From: Tubiluchus corallicola
Lineage: Eukaryota > Priapulida > Priapulimorpha > Priapulimorphida > Tubiluchidae
Length of the DNA stretch: 64,000 nucleotides
Direction: 5' to 3'
Assembly: GCA_030141605.1 (NCBI GenBank)
Contig: JAQGDQ010000081.1
Coordinates: 421,397 to 485,396, forward strand
Position numbers and translations under genes: made by a program. This document shows positions 27,301 through 40,900 of this stretch, piece by piece (the stretch's first letter is position 1; the number at the start of each line of letters is the position of its first letter). The notes under the pieces are model-generated. The model was not told where the DNA came from. It saw nothing but the letters and a program-made list of their open reading frames with translations, and ran no database searches.

Positions 27301-30300
27301 AAAGGCTAACATTACTCCAATGACGTTAAATTGATGATTGGAAGATTTTAAAATAAGTAATTTTAATTCGGTCAGTTGTTTGGTTTGTGCTCAATTGCTT
27401 AGTTTCTTGGTTTTGTTTATTTTGTGTATCGTATGTCATTTACATGTATTACATTGCATTTCATTTACTTTATTACTAATTCTGCAATTACATGACTGCG
27501 GCAAACCTTATCTATTAACTCATTTATAAAAAGTCGATCATTGGCGTTGGTATTGTTATAGTCTTATTGAGAAGGGTGGCTGATTCGAAAGCCGCATGGT
27601 TTTTCGCCACCCTTTCTCTATTGTTATTTGTAATTTTGATGTTATTGGTTCATTGCTGTATTCAAAAAGAAGACAAATAAAATATCTATCTATCTTAAAC
27701 AGAACAGTTTGCCAAAAATTGAACGACTGTATTAAATTCAAATATGTAATTGCAATAAAATTATGTTCATAAACACATTGAAGAATATCTCACTGTTACA
27801 TTTTTACTTTCATGCATTCATAAGAAAGCTTGTCCATGCGATATCTACACAAAATTTTCTCTCAGCAAAGTTATCTTCCTAGGCATCACAACTATTGGAC
27901 TTTACAGGTGTGACCTGTGCAAACAAACCGATTGCTTCAGCAAAGTAGTCTTGTCACAGGCAAACTTTAAAGTTAGACCAATGCAACGAACTCGTTTTTC
28001 AACCAGGTGTGCTGTTCAAGCATATACGTGAAATGAACTCAATAAAGCCTTACAGTTGTGACCAAAGTGTCCTAAGCGTTTGGCAAGCGATGTGATTGTC
28101 TACAGTCACGTTGAATCTGAGGTTACCTTACATGTCATTAAACATTTTCATTGATCTTGCCAAGCAGATGAACGTTTTTACTGGATTGAAACTTCACTGC
28201 TTTGTTTTGCGTATTTTTAAATGACATTCTCTTCTCATGTGCTTCAGTACTGCAAGCAAATCATTTTTAGAGAGTTAGAGACAAGTCTTCTTTAAGTCTT
28301 ACGTATTAGGTAAGGCAGTTCCGCCTGGTATATGCTATTTTCACGCTGGTTTGAAACCTTATTAATGCTGGTGTATCAACGCAAGTTCTCATATGATTTT
28401 TATGCACTACACACTCGAATATTCATTCGTTCTGTAAGAAAAACCGTTTTCTGTGAGAAATAATCCTCAGCACACGAAAATTCACAATGAACTGAAACAT
28501 CGTAGTTGAAATTTATGCATCAAATCATTCTCGCCGCTAGGTAGTCCGGGGCAAATGAAAACTACTGGTGGATTGAATCCTTAAAGCTGTGAGCACAGAA
28601 TGTCTCGGGGGCAAAATTTTGCTTGATTTGAATAATTCACAGGCCACCTTCTTAGACCAGTGGAAGTTTTCTAGATTCAGGACCATTCTGTGTTGAATCC
28701 TTAAAAACTGTGACCAGTGCATTAAATCATCGTTAAAATATTTTCGTGGGCACTGTATTCATATTGTAACTAATTTACTGCAATAAATTAAGCGTGTTTT
28801 GAACATTCCAAACCATACTGAAGCCTTTATATGAATTTATCTCGTTTTGTCCAACGTTTTAATCCAGACGTTGCATGTGAAAATCATTCTTTCATTGATG
28901 TCTCAGTGACATCCTCTCCCTGTAATGTATTAGGCTGACGTACCTCTCCCACGCCGGAGAAATCGAAACTAAGCCGAGACTGGTGCTAAACAAGGCTAAA
29001 TAATTCACAGGTTTCGGCCGGCGAAACCATTCTTACACAGGAGAGTCACTACTACACACAAACGTCGTTTTTCGCAGAATCAGGTTAATTTAACAGAATC
29101 TTTATATATCGTTAAATTTTATTTTGGTTGGGTATAATGGCGTTACGTTGTGCTTGTTCACTGGTTATACTAGCATAATTACAGTGGTTCCATTTTACTA
29201 CTGATTTGAGAGGTGTTAAAATAGTTTTAAATCTAGTCATTCTAGTTTTTTCCTAATTATTCCCTCTAAAATGATTAATTGCCACAAAAATTCCGTCAAA
29301 TTATTTCAACCAAAGTCCGAATGACAACTAGAAAGTTGAAATATCAAGGGAATAATAATAATTCTATTGATGCACTGTGAATTGTAGATCCTTTATAAAA
29401 TATTTTACAAACGAAATAACGTCGGGTGAGTTTTGCCTGCAAGCCACTGTTGTTGTGATTTGTAATCAGAGGCTAAGATTGTATTAAGTCTTCTAGATGA
29501 GTCGCTTCCGCAGGACATCTGCGTCTGACGGCTGCCGTGTTCATTTTTGGCGATGACATTTCTTGAATTTTCTGCCTGACTTAATATTTGATAAAATGCA
29601 GCATGCAACCTACCTCTGTAGTGCCGGTAACGTAGAGCAATGAAAAGCAGTGCTAAGCACAGAAGTAGCTACCGTTATAAAAAGATTACTATAAATAAAA
29701 ATAAAAACTGAAGTGGTCCCCCCCCCCCCGATCTTGAATCGGAGAGGATGGTTACTGCTTTTAAATTGTTCATTATATAATATAAAACACTTACGGAAAT
29801 AGTGCTGACAAGCCGCTGACGTAGCAGTATTATTGTTTGCTGGATTAATTGCAATGGACTACCTATATTGAGACCAGCTTTCTTTTATTTTTCAATTTTG
29901 AGTGCAGACTGTCTCACAATAGACGTAACGGATATTCGATAATAATCTGTATTATTTTGTTTATGTAATGTTAGTTCAATGATTGCTGCTAAATGCCTAT
30001 CGGTAATGTACCAAAGGCAGCTCTGAAGTCCGAGAGCTATTTGCCTCGGACTAAAACTGAAGATAAATTTGTTATTTCTTTAAATAGCAAGCTGTTAAAA
30101 TGTCCATTGTGAAATTAAGATGCGTTAATGTGACAAAAATATCCGTAAATATTAATTCTACCTGAACGTACATATGTATTTTTGCATTTTTCTAGAAGAG
30201 TGCAAGACTGATCTTGGAATGCAGAATGGAGACATACCAGATCATCATATCACTGCCAGCTCGTCGTATGATCACGCCAGTGTTGGACCTCACAATGCAA

Positions 30301-31716
30301 GGTTAGAAAACTTTATTGCATCAAATCTTCAACAAAAGATAGAGTTCAGTTCATAAATGTTATGCTATGCTTAGTTCATAAATGTATTAGTTTTTCACGC
30401 TTAGTTCATAGATGTATTGGTTTTTCACGTTTAGTTCATAAATGTATTGGTTTTTATGCTTAGTTCATATGTGTTTTGGTTTTTATGATTAGTTCATAGG
30501 TGTTTTGGCTTTCATGATTAGTTCATAGGTGTTTTGGTTTTTATGCTTAGTTCATAGATGTGTTGGTTTTCATTAGGTGCTTGCATAATAATCTTATCAC
30601 TGGCATAAAAGCTTTGTCTACCTTTAGTGGTATTGTACCTTTACTCTGTGTTATTGTAGTTTTAGGAGCCGGTTTGAGTGGTGATTATCTAATACCTAGG
30701 TGTGTTTTGGGATGAAATCTTTTGATTAAAATTTCTTTGAAGCGTTGTGAGTCTATAATGTTGAAATATTGATGTAAAAATTTTACTGCAACAAGCTTGG
30801 TTTATTTATTTATTTAAAGCGTATAATTCAGAGTGAAAGTTGCAGTCCTGAGCATTCCAACTATGTAGTTAAAGTGTATGTGGAGTGGACTATACCGTAA
30901 CGACTTATTCCGATGCTAGACTCGTCTGGCACGAGGCCGTTTTTCTTCTTCGAGTATTTGAAGTGAATTTCCTATTCATTTCTGTTACTTTCGCTTAACG
31001 TTCCGCTGAGCTTTTGTTGGCAGACTTAGATTCCGCTGCAATCTGCATCCGTTTTTTTGCTCATGATTGTTAATTACGTCCTGTAATTACGCGTCAGCAA
31101 AAGTCTCTTCATTAAGAAGCTGTGACATCCGGTTGTCAAGAACCTGAGTTGTCGTTCTCGTCATAATGGAATATGAAACTAGTGGAGCGTGAAAATGACT
31201 AAAGATGGGACGTTGATGATGATGATGTTCTTACTTTGCTTGCTGACAGTCAATTATATGCCCAGTGAAGCGATTTAAAAGAACTTTTTATGCTCCCAGG
31301 CGGAAGGGAAGACATTTCATTTTTAGACGAATTACCCAAAATTAAGCCATTGGCCATTGAAGGTAAGGGGCCACAGTAAAAAAAGGTAAAGTTACGATTC
31401 CATTTCTAGGCAGTCAAATAGAATTTATAACTATTCTATTCAGATTAGATAGTGATAGAAACTCGATCTGTTGATGTCCTTCTTGAATCAAGTGAAATTG
31501 TAGCTTTAGAAAAACAGTTTTCTGGTAGAGAATTCCACAGGTAAAAAGCCCGATGAAAAACGGAGCAGTATTTTTTTGGTGCATTTGGGACGACTTTGTG
31601 ATATTCTTATTGGAGAAATAAATATATACTATTCCGTGTTGTATAACATGATCGGATGGTATAAAAAAATCTTCTCCCTCTCTCTTTCGCTTTCCCTCCC
31701 TTTCACTCATCTGTTC

Positions 31717-31757
<41 letters not shown>

Positions 31758-31855
31758 CCTTCTCCTACTCCTCCTCCTTTCTGTCGCTCTCTCTCTCCCT
31801 CCCCCTCTTTCTCTCTCTCCCTCCTTTCTCTCTCTGTCTCTCTCCCCCCCCTCTC

Positions 31856-31910
<55 letters not shown>

Positions 31911-34900
31911 CTGTCCTTTCGCCTCTTTTATTCATAATTTTCATCTCAGAAATGCTGAATGATGTACGATCCAATAAAATGGCAGACGTCCTTAAATACG
32001 CAGACGATGGCACATTTTACGCATCTAAAGCGTAAGGAGTATCGTACTACTGCGCAAATCTGTTGTAATAAGTTACATCTATGGTGTAAAAAATAGCGGC
32101 TGAAAGTCAACTGTAATAGGAAGTTATGATCATGGGGTCTACGCAAAATATAGCAAATAATAATTTGCCTAAATTAAAAATTGGTGGTAGTGAAATTAAA
32201 TATGTTCAAAATAGTACAGTACTGGGTATCACTATTGACTAGTAATCTAAAATTTGATTGTTATACCATGGCACAAATGTACACAATTTAAACAACTGTG
32301 TTTTAAATACAGAGGAATGAGAATGGCAACTATTATACAACTGTTTAAAGCATTTGTACTACCTGTTATACTATACAGTGCCAGTGTTTGGTTAGCTAAA
32401 AAATATTCATTATTTGATGACTTGTATCATGATGTCTTCAGAACTGCAACGGGTTCATCCTTTAAACCTTGCAAGGTATTGTTAGAAATTTTATGCGGTT
32501 TGCCTCCTCTAGAAATCGAAATGAATGCTCATAATGTAAGATTCCTAAGTAAAATATTGCAGGTGATGATGATCTAGTTAAGAAAGAACTTTTGTATATA
32601 TTTAATACTAACTTTTATCTGCCATATAACTACTTTGTAAAATGTTATGCTAGAGATTTAAGGCAATTTTTAGCTACTACTAGAGCTGTAGGGCGAATTA
32701 ACAACGAAGAACTTTCTATGGTTAATTGGTCTGTTACAAAATCTGATCTGGACAAATTCAAGCAAACTCTTTGGCACAGACAATTCAATACTTACACTTT
32801 GTTAGAAAACAGAAATGAATGGCTTGGCATAATCCCACAACTCAAGCCCTTTAATTTACCAATTTCACCTACAAATAGACAGTTGGAATCCATTGCTTTA
32901 TTCATGGACAAGGATTTTTTAAACATTTTTTATTTTGATTAGGACTCTTGTTTATGTGGTCTTCCCCAAACTTGGGAACATCTACTTTTCGACTGCCTTG
33001 TCGTAGACTCACAAAAGTGTATGTTCCTTAAGAATAACATTAACACCACTAACATTGCTGTGTTAATTCAAAAGCAAAATGATAGCAACACTTTGACATC
33101 ATTTGTTGAAGTAATTAAGGATGACTTCATTAGACAGCGAATGTCAGGAGCATCATAATATGTTTTATTAAATTAGCGGTTGTACTTTTGCTATCTTTGT
33201 AATTTTAGTTGTAATTTATACTGTGTTTAGAGTCACTTTATTTTATTAGAAAATTTGTAAAATTTATACTTATGCTAATGTTGTACCTGCAAATAGAGGT
33301 ATTTTTAATAAAGATTTAAATAAATAAAATAAAAGTCTCTCTCTCTCTCTCTCCTTTCTTTCTGCCTCTCGGACAGGTACCACAACACAATATAATACAT
33401 CGTTGCATAACATGAGTAAAAAAACATGAAGGCTAGCAAGAATTTAGTTCAATAAGCTGTCAGGGTTGCATTGCAGTGGAAACGTTTTGAAGGGATCTGG
33501 GAAACTATTTTTTGATGCACGTGCTAAATGAAAATAATTATTGCACACAGTTCGTTTACCGGCGTAGTTTTTTTTTTCAATAATTTTGCTATTTACATGT
33601 GGAAAGCTAAAAGCTCGTCGTTTGCAAACTGAAAGCTAACACACGCAATGCCGTTCTTCCAAAAAAGTTGCACTTAGTGCATAAAAAGTTATTGGCATGT
33701 TTTCTCTGTTACCTAAAAATGATGCACTTAATACATAAAAAGTTGTTATGTGCATCGTCTCTTTTACTTAGCTTACTAAAGTCAATTAAAACCTAAATAG
33801 GTAGTGACTAGTGGAACGTCTGTATAGAGGGCAAAAGACAATGCAACGAAGTCAAAGGGATCCATTAATCCATTACCATTGGAAAATGTTGGAAATTAGT
33901 TCTGCTAGGCGACAGACTGTTCATATTATTCATAAACAATACACGAGCCAGACATTTTATTCTTCTCTTCAATGCAAAGTTGCCTGCCCATCCAGTGTCT
34001 AATGTTGTTCCACAATAGAACAGGTTGCGGAGTGTAGACTTACCCCGTTCAACCAACGTATGGCTGTTTTTCCGATAATTGAACACGTTTCTAGAAGTGT
34101 GCAACTCTGTTTTAGACTGAAACGTAGGCCTATGTAAGTAGGCGTTATATATCAATCAACAGAAGTCAAAACAAGAGCAGCAGTGGGTGGGTGGGGTAAG
34201 GTCTTTGGTGAAATCAAAGTGTAGTAGAAGAACGAAAATTGTTGCATGGATTTCTTTCTTCTTTTGCTTCTTACTTACCTGATACAGTGGTACCCGAGGA
34301 CTGAGACTTCTTCGTTAATTCCGAGGTGTTGGTGTAAATTGTAGACTTTGTCATGTTAAGCTAAATAAACTAACATGACATCCTGATGCTATTTACGGTA
34401 TTATGTATGTAAAATCAGTTTTAGATACATAATGACTCGTGAAAATCCATCTCTGCGTGCATTTCAGCGGTTCAAAATCGACCACTTTGAGAGTCAACAA
34501 GATTGGCCTTCTTGCTTTCAATTCAACCAATGCTTTCTGCGCCATCTTGTGCGCTGAAAAAAAAGAAAAACCTAATTAAAATCAGATTACTTCTCGAGGG
34601 ATTACACGCAAGACACATGTGTCATTCCTCGCAGATTCCCACACAGCATCCGCTCAATATAGATTTCGTTTATTTCGGCAGAGAAATTGCCATTTTCAGT
34701 CTTGCGGTCTTATAATTTGACTGCGCATGTAGCTCTGTGTTTTCTCGTTCTGGAGTTCTTGTTGTTTATACATAGTCCTAGCCAACTTTTAAATGTGAGT
34801 GGCTTATATTGGTCTTTTACTGCGCATTTCTCGCCAACTAACTCGCAAACGTTCTCAAACTAGGGAGCAAAATTTGCTAGGAGCTACAGTTCGAGCTGAC

Positions 34901-37900
34901 ATTCACTTCTAGAAGTGTCGAGAGTAACTCACCGTAGCGTTCACACTAGTCAGTAACTTGCAGCAGTAAATCAACTCGCAGCTGTTGTCGCAGAGCTTTA
35001 CAATAACTTGATGGCAGTAACTTGCAAAGCAGTTCATACTTGCGAGTTTGCCGTCAGAGAGAAAACTCGCTAGGTGGATGTGCCTTTGGTTTCACTGTTT
35101 AAGTACTTGAGAAGAATTCGCTGTCTGAAAGGTTTTTAAAACAACCTGCCGTATCTTAGCAGAAACACCATTTTACTTCACTGAGGGAGGTAATACTAAG
35201 TATTCCCATCTGAACGCGGCTAAGACAGCTCTGCCATAGACTAATGTTTCATCTTGGAGGATTAGCCTTGACAGTAGCTAGGTTTCGGTTTTGCCACACC
35301 ATCAACATAAATTAAGCCGTGCCACTGAGTTCTAGATCCAAGCTTTGCAGACTGCTGAACTGTTTACAAAAGATGTTCCGTTAATGTTCAAAACCAGTGT
35401 TCGAAGGACAGTTCCAAAACAGAATGGAACATTTCATCCAAACAAATGCATTAATATAAAATCATTTAATTGGATTTTTTTAGTTTTTGGGAACCAGACG
35501 CATTGTGGTCGGCTTCCCATTTCTTTTGTCCAACATCTGAACAGCTCAAGATAGTTTTATCAATTATCCTATCTATTGTTGGAGTTCTTCCATCTCTGTG
35601 TTTGCTCTGTATGATATCATTCATTTGTCTAGTGTTTAGATTATGTATCTTCGAGGTCCCTGGTGTCCTGCTAGTTATGCGTCATGAATGATATTATCAC
35701 CCCGTTTAATTACCTTCTTATGCATGTGCTATGTAGATCCTTGTAATTATTGCACAGAATGTTCAAAAAGGCGCTCGTGTAATTACAAAAGCTAAAGTCG
35801 GTTGCACGCAAGAAATTTTAGTCGTTCAAATATACTTGGTACTGGATACACTTTAACTCATTTGGTAACTTGTTCGGAATTTCATTTTTAAACAGATCCT
35901 TCCACAGATTTAGTGGCTTCGTGCTTCACACATTTTAGTCATTCGTTCACGAAAGTTGTACGTATTATTGCAATGGGATAATAGAGTTGGCGACAAGACG
36001 CTGATCGTTTGTCAACATCTGATAATAATTTTGCAGTAACCAAAGTTTAGAATGTTACTGTGTAATTGGCACTGTTTTATCTGAATTATAGTTGTGCGAT
36101 ATTTTTGTAAAATGTGGCATCAGCCTGTTTTGAAATAAATTTGTGGCATAAAAGTGTATCGTGGAATTTGAGGAGGTTACAGCCTTATGTAGTTTCCTGG
36201 TATGTATATAATATGGTTATTTGGTGATAGAGAGAAAGACCAAGATATTTTGATACTGCTCACAGTAGCTTCTATTCAAATACACTGGGCTGCTCCCCCT
36301 AGGAGCGTGCGTCTCCTCGGGAACAAGGTAACAAAAGACTGTTGAATCACCATCGTTGCCCGTATAAACATTTATTTAACGAAATCGCTAATTGCCTAAT
36401 GTAAATTGCATGGAAACGGATACGGTTGTTATTTATGAAAGTGCCCACGGGGTCGGCCAGTGTTGGGTGTCTTCGCGATAAGCGCTTGTAAAAGGTGTAT
36501 CTGGGAACATTTCCTCGAATTGCTTTCTTTTAAATTACATACTGCCTAATTGTCTAATTGCGTAAAGAGAAACCGATCGAGACCCTCTAGCTATACAATG
36601 AGTCAATGGGTTTACAGATTACGCGATCCTTGCGTGTTTTGGCTTCTTTAATTCTTTAGCACCGTCTGCGCTTTATAATTTGGCCCACTAGATTTGCAGA
36701 CAGTTACCGCTGAGATTTAAAAAAAAATCATATCACGGCTAGATTTTATTTTGTAAGGATGGGTGAGCTCGAGCCTGTAATGATGAGTGAAATTGAGAAA
36801 GATGAATGTCGTTATGTAAATCATTATCTGCTTAGTTTATAGCACCGATTTATATCCACAAACTATTTAAGAACTGGTAAACCAAAGTTCGAAATTAAAA
36901 AATGTTCATGGTTTCCAATCCAGTTGCTAAAAGTACTTGGCAATTGAGGCTTGAATTAATATAAACCTTAGTATTATTCGGTATCGCTACGATGACCGTG
37001 ATCCATCTACAGATCCATCCTGATCCACATTCGTAATCCACTAGAGAAAATGAGAATCTTGGTAGAGGTAATCTATATTACCGCGGCGCTGGTTTTACCA
37101 AGGATAATCGAGAGTTTCTTTAATATGGTCAACGATGTCTCGTAATCAAAGTTGCAGCGTGAGCTTGAATTTTAGGCCAATCAGGCGTAATAAAAAGAGG
37201 AAATAAACATATGAATGATTTTTCTAGGTAACTTGGTCCCTGCTACGGGTCAAACGAAAAGTTTGGTTCTCGTCGCTTTCTCGAACGATTTTTTATAAAT
37301 TAACTTCCAAAATACAGATTTTTACTATAGAAATTGTTTGCAGCTCTAGGCTTTTTTGAAGTTACCCATACTCGTGAATTGTAACCTTTGGCTTCATCTC
37401 TGCCCAGCAGCTACCTGTGCACATTGTACAGGTGTGCTCGGGTCGATGATGCGGATAAAGAAGCAACAAATGGCTTTATTGTTGTCACCTGGCTGATCAA
37501 TACACCATCGTGAAAGCAGTACATCGTCCTTTGCAGAAGGTCTAACTTACCTTCTACGAGGCACGTACATATCCATTGTTGGAGGTAGATTTAGCATGAT
37601 AATTAACTAAGTGTTGTCACTATGTTACCAGATAAACTGTGTGAAGTCTGACACATTAGGCTTACCTATTGAACAATGGTGATTGGACAAGCCATTATGT
37701 AGTGCTTTTAATAATGTAGATGGCTGCTAGTACGATTGAATAATATTACCCTCTGAAAAAAGTGGATTTTACTTTATCTGTAAAGCTTAGTAGATAAATT
37801 ATTTGGCTGCCTGTTGTTGGTTGGCTTGATTGATAGTTAGGTCAAATGGTTGACCGGTTGGTTTGTTGTTTAAATGGTTGTTTTGTTTGTTTGTTGATCA

Positions 37901-40900
37901 GGTGTTTGTTTGGTTATTAGTTGGGTGTTTGGTTTTACAGCTGGCTGGTTGATTAGCTGGTAAATTGTTTGCATAAGATTATTTATTAGATCAGATTATT
38001 GTTTTATTTCGGTAGCTAGATCATAAATTACAGCTCATAGCTAGAGCATAAAATTGTACTCTTCGTTGATTTGAGCTGACTTGTGAGGGGTGGCTTCTAT
38101 TTATTCGTGTGGCGGAGGCTTCTTTCTCCTTATAGTGATTTCAAATAAAGATCACAATGCGTTTCTCTTATTTAGTTTTGGTCAGATACTACGCCCATAA
38201 ACACAAAAGTGCTTTGATTAATCAGCAGCTCTGCAGGGGGCGGTGTTCTCCCCGTTTCTGTCTCCGCCCTCTGCTATTTTGATGAGTAAAAATGCAACTT
38301 TGTCATTTTCGCTCACTAATGCACCGCTGCTTGTCGACCTTTCTCGAACAGGTAGTAATTACGGTGAAGCCCTTTTTATCTACCCACCTTCTCATTCTAA
38401 TCAGCGCTCCAATTACACTGTTCGCTATGCTAATTAGTTTGAAGAATTACAAGGTTTATTGGAGCGTGTGTAAGGAAAGGAAGACCGCCTTTGTAATTTT
38501 CTGCTAAAATGTCACGTGTTATTTGCATCAATTTAACTATTTAGCGAAGCTACTGAATAAGAGAAAGCTCGAGGGGGAGATTTATTACCTGTTAGGGATT
38601 TTTCTGTACGCGTAAGAATCTATAGTTTTCATCGTTTAACTTCCTGTTTGCCTAACCTCCCTTCAGATGGCTGCATTTTTGTTTTACTTGCTTTACCGAT
38701 CTTCAAAGTTTCGTCCCTTTTTCTCCTGGTTTTCTGTTTACCTGCCATGACTGTCCGTCTTGCTTTACTTTACACCTTAGGCTCATCTCACATTTTCTCA
38801 CTTTACACTGACTTATAATGTTTCTCTCATAGTAAAAACAGGTACATCTTTTTTTACTATTACATTTCTTTCTCATGTCCTTTTCTTTACCCTTACATTA
38901 TCACAACTTCCCGTATTTCAAAGCATATCAAACTTTAGAATAATGCTGTTTCTTAAAAAGATCGCTGTATGATTTCCCTTTCGGCCATTTTAAGCGGTTT
39001 CTAAGCTACTTAAAATAGGCTGTGTCATATTTTTTAAGAAAATTACAAAATTACAGCATTTCTCTGCCGTCTGGTACGTTTTTTGTGATCACTGAATGGC
39101 GCTATAGTTCTCAATAATACTATAATTGTACTATAAGATAGTATGTGTAACCCTAACGTCGTTTACGATGATTATTTTTTGGGACTGATGAAAGCTATAG
39201 CGCTATGTTATACTCGGTAGATGGTGTTGTCATTGCTACGCTGCATTGAACAACAACAAAACTTACTTTAGCCACTTCATATGCTTTTCCAACAAATACT
39301 ATTTTTCATCAGCTTCATAACTTATTTTCATCGCATTTTGAACTACAAATAATTTTCTGCAAAGATTATCTCCTCGTTGATTTCCCTGGTCGCTAATTAA
39401 TCGTTTTGCAAAAGATTAATTTTCATCATGAGTGAATGTTAATTAGTAAAGTCGAGAAGCCCTTCCTGGCTGCTCTTTTCTCTCAGCGAAGGTTGTGATA
39501 ACTCGCATTTTTGAAAGCGCAAATTGATTGTCATAGAATTAAGGTTTTCAGAGTCCCATAGAGTTGTCAAACTATTATGATGACTATTATTTTACTGAAC
39601 TCTTGTTTTGAGGTAGTAGTTGTAGTCTACTATCAAAATAGGCAAAACATTGTGCAACATCTTTCCCTTTGCAACGGATTAATTAATGCTTTGCAAGTGG
39701 AAATGTTTAATTAAGAATTAGTTCTCCAATGACATCGCGTATACTTGGTTTGTAAAGGTTTGTAGCGATCTCAAAATCTTAAACGCCTCTCTCTCTCTCT
39801 CTCTCTCTCTCTGTGTTTTTCTTTTTCCCTCCATCCCTCTTTCTCTCTCTGTTCTCTCCCTTTTGACCTTTCCATAAGAGCGTTATCGAATTCGAAATAC
39901 GAACATCTAAGATTTCGTTGCCTTCGTTCAATGGTCTGTTGCCGACATTTAACGGGTGGAATTTTTCTTCTTTGTGTTAGAACTTTTAACAATAGGCGCA
40001 ATTTTTTCCAGGTTGCGTCAAGAATTGAATGGCGGCGCTTGGTGTCCAGATGACATGATTGCCGATGATTCCTATGAGTTTCTGGAAATTAACATGGAAC
40101 GTCTGCATGTTGTGACGTTAGTGGAAACGCAGGGCAGATTTGGCAACGGACAGGGCCAAGAGTTTGCCGAATTCTACCGTCTGGAGTACTGGAGGCCTGG
40201 CCTGGACGGGTTCATACGCTTCAGAAATAGAGAAGGCAAAGATGTAAGTTGATTTGTATGCATGATGGCAGCCTACTACTCTAAATTTTCGAAATTTGAA
40301 CATGTTTCTCAGCACATTTGAAAAGTAGTGAGAACAGCATTATTGTTTTACTTAAATGCATGTTCTGATAAATCAGTATTAATTCCTACTTTTAAGTACG
40401 GGTACATGTAATTGTTAACACGTTTAAATATGTTTTTGCTCTAGTTATTTTCTGGAAATTCAAACACCTACATATCAGTGGCTAGGGAGGTGGATCCACC
40501 CATTATAGCCAGCAAATTACGTTTTGTACCCTACAGCAAACATAAACGCACGGTGTGCATGAGAGTGGAGATATATGGATGCGTATGGAGAGGTAAGTTC
40601 TATTTGATAATGGTTATTTACCTTAACTACTTTTTTCCTATTATATACATGTGTAGTTTATTGACGAACAACACAATACAATATACAATACAATGTACAT
40701 AAAAAATTATGTACCAACACTATATAAAAAAGTGTCGATCTGTGCAGAATGAATTAAAGTTTACTTTTAATGAACAGGTTGTTCGAAATGGGCAAGAGCT
40801 TATTAAACGATTAATACTTTTAAAAGAAAATTGCGGTTGTCTAATAATGATCTAGCATGCTCATTAATTTGGAGGATTGTTGCTTTTAGTCCGGTACTTT

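Larger units (their letters stand above)
9371..30195 (+). other. Ddr: DDR intron 1 (20.8 kb)
   Basis: This is the largest intron. I found no further DDR exon or other gene. It holds a hAT-like element (16787-17505), tandem duplications, a minisatellite (23888-24070), a second hairpin-tail repeat (27571-27697), pyrimidine tracts, and blocks of more balanced base composition with homeodomain-like cores that may be enhancers (near 19.5, 23.3 and 25.8-26.4 kb). Long first introns with regulatory elements are common in receptor genes. Confidence 0.8.
30302..40011 (+). other. Ddr: DDR intron 2 (9.7 kb)
   Basis: It contains a minisatellite right after exon 2, a decayed LINE between two CT arrays, a 54-bp duplication, a repeat with recurring ACTCGCA motifs (34.8-35.1 kb), GGTT-rich DNA at 37.8 kb, and two blocks that may be regulatory (36.3 and 38.2 kb). 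No other exon was found. Confidence 0.8.

Noticed and set aside
30346-30576. Regular 29-30-bp repeats as a CRISPR array
   Set aside because: Repeats are contiguous without unique spacers and lie in an animal intron; this is a minisatellite.
31576-31962. 128-codon Ser/Leu open frame spanning the CT array
   Set aside because: It is microsatellite translation running into the LINE in the wrong frame.
32254-32942. Two open frames as host genes
   Set aside because: They are successive, frame-shifted parts of the LINE reverse-transcriptase C-terminal region.
38089-38150. Third copy of the GGGTGGC hairpin repeat (GGGGTGGCTTC...TGTGGCGG...AAATAAAG)
   Set aside because: The second stem arm does not match GCCACCC and the GACAAATAAA tail is missing.
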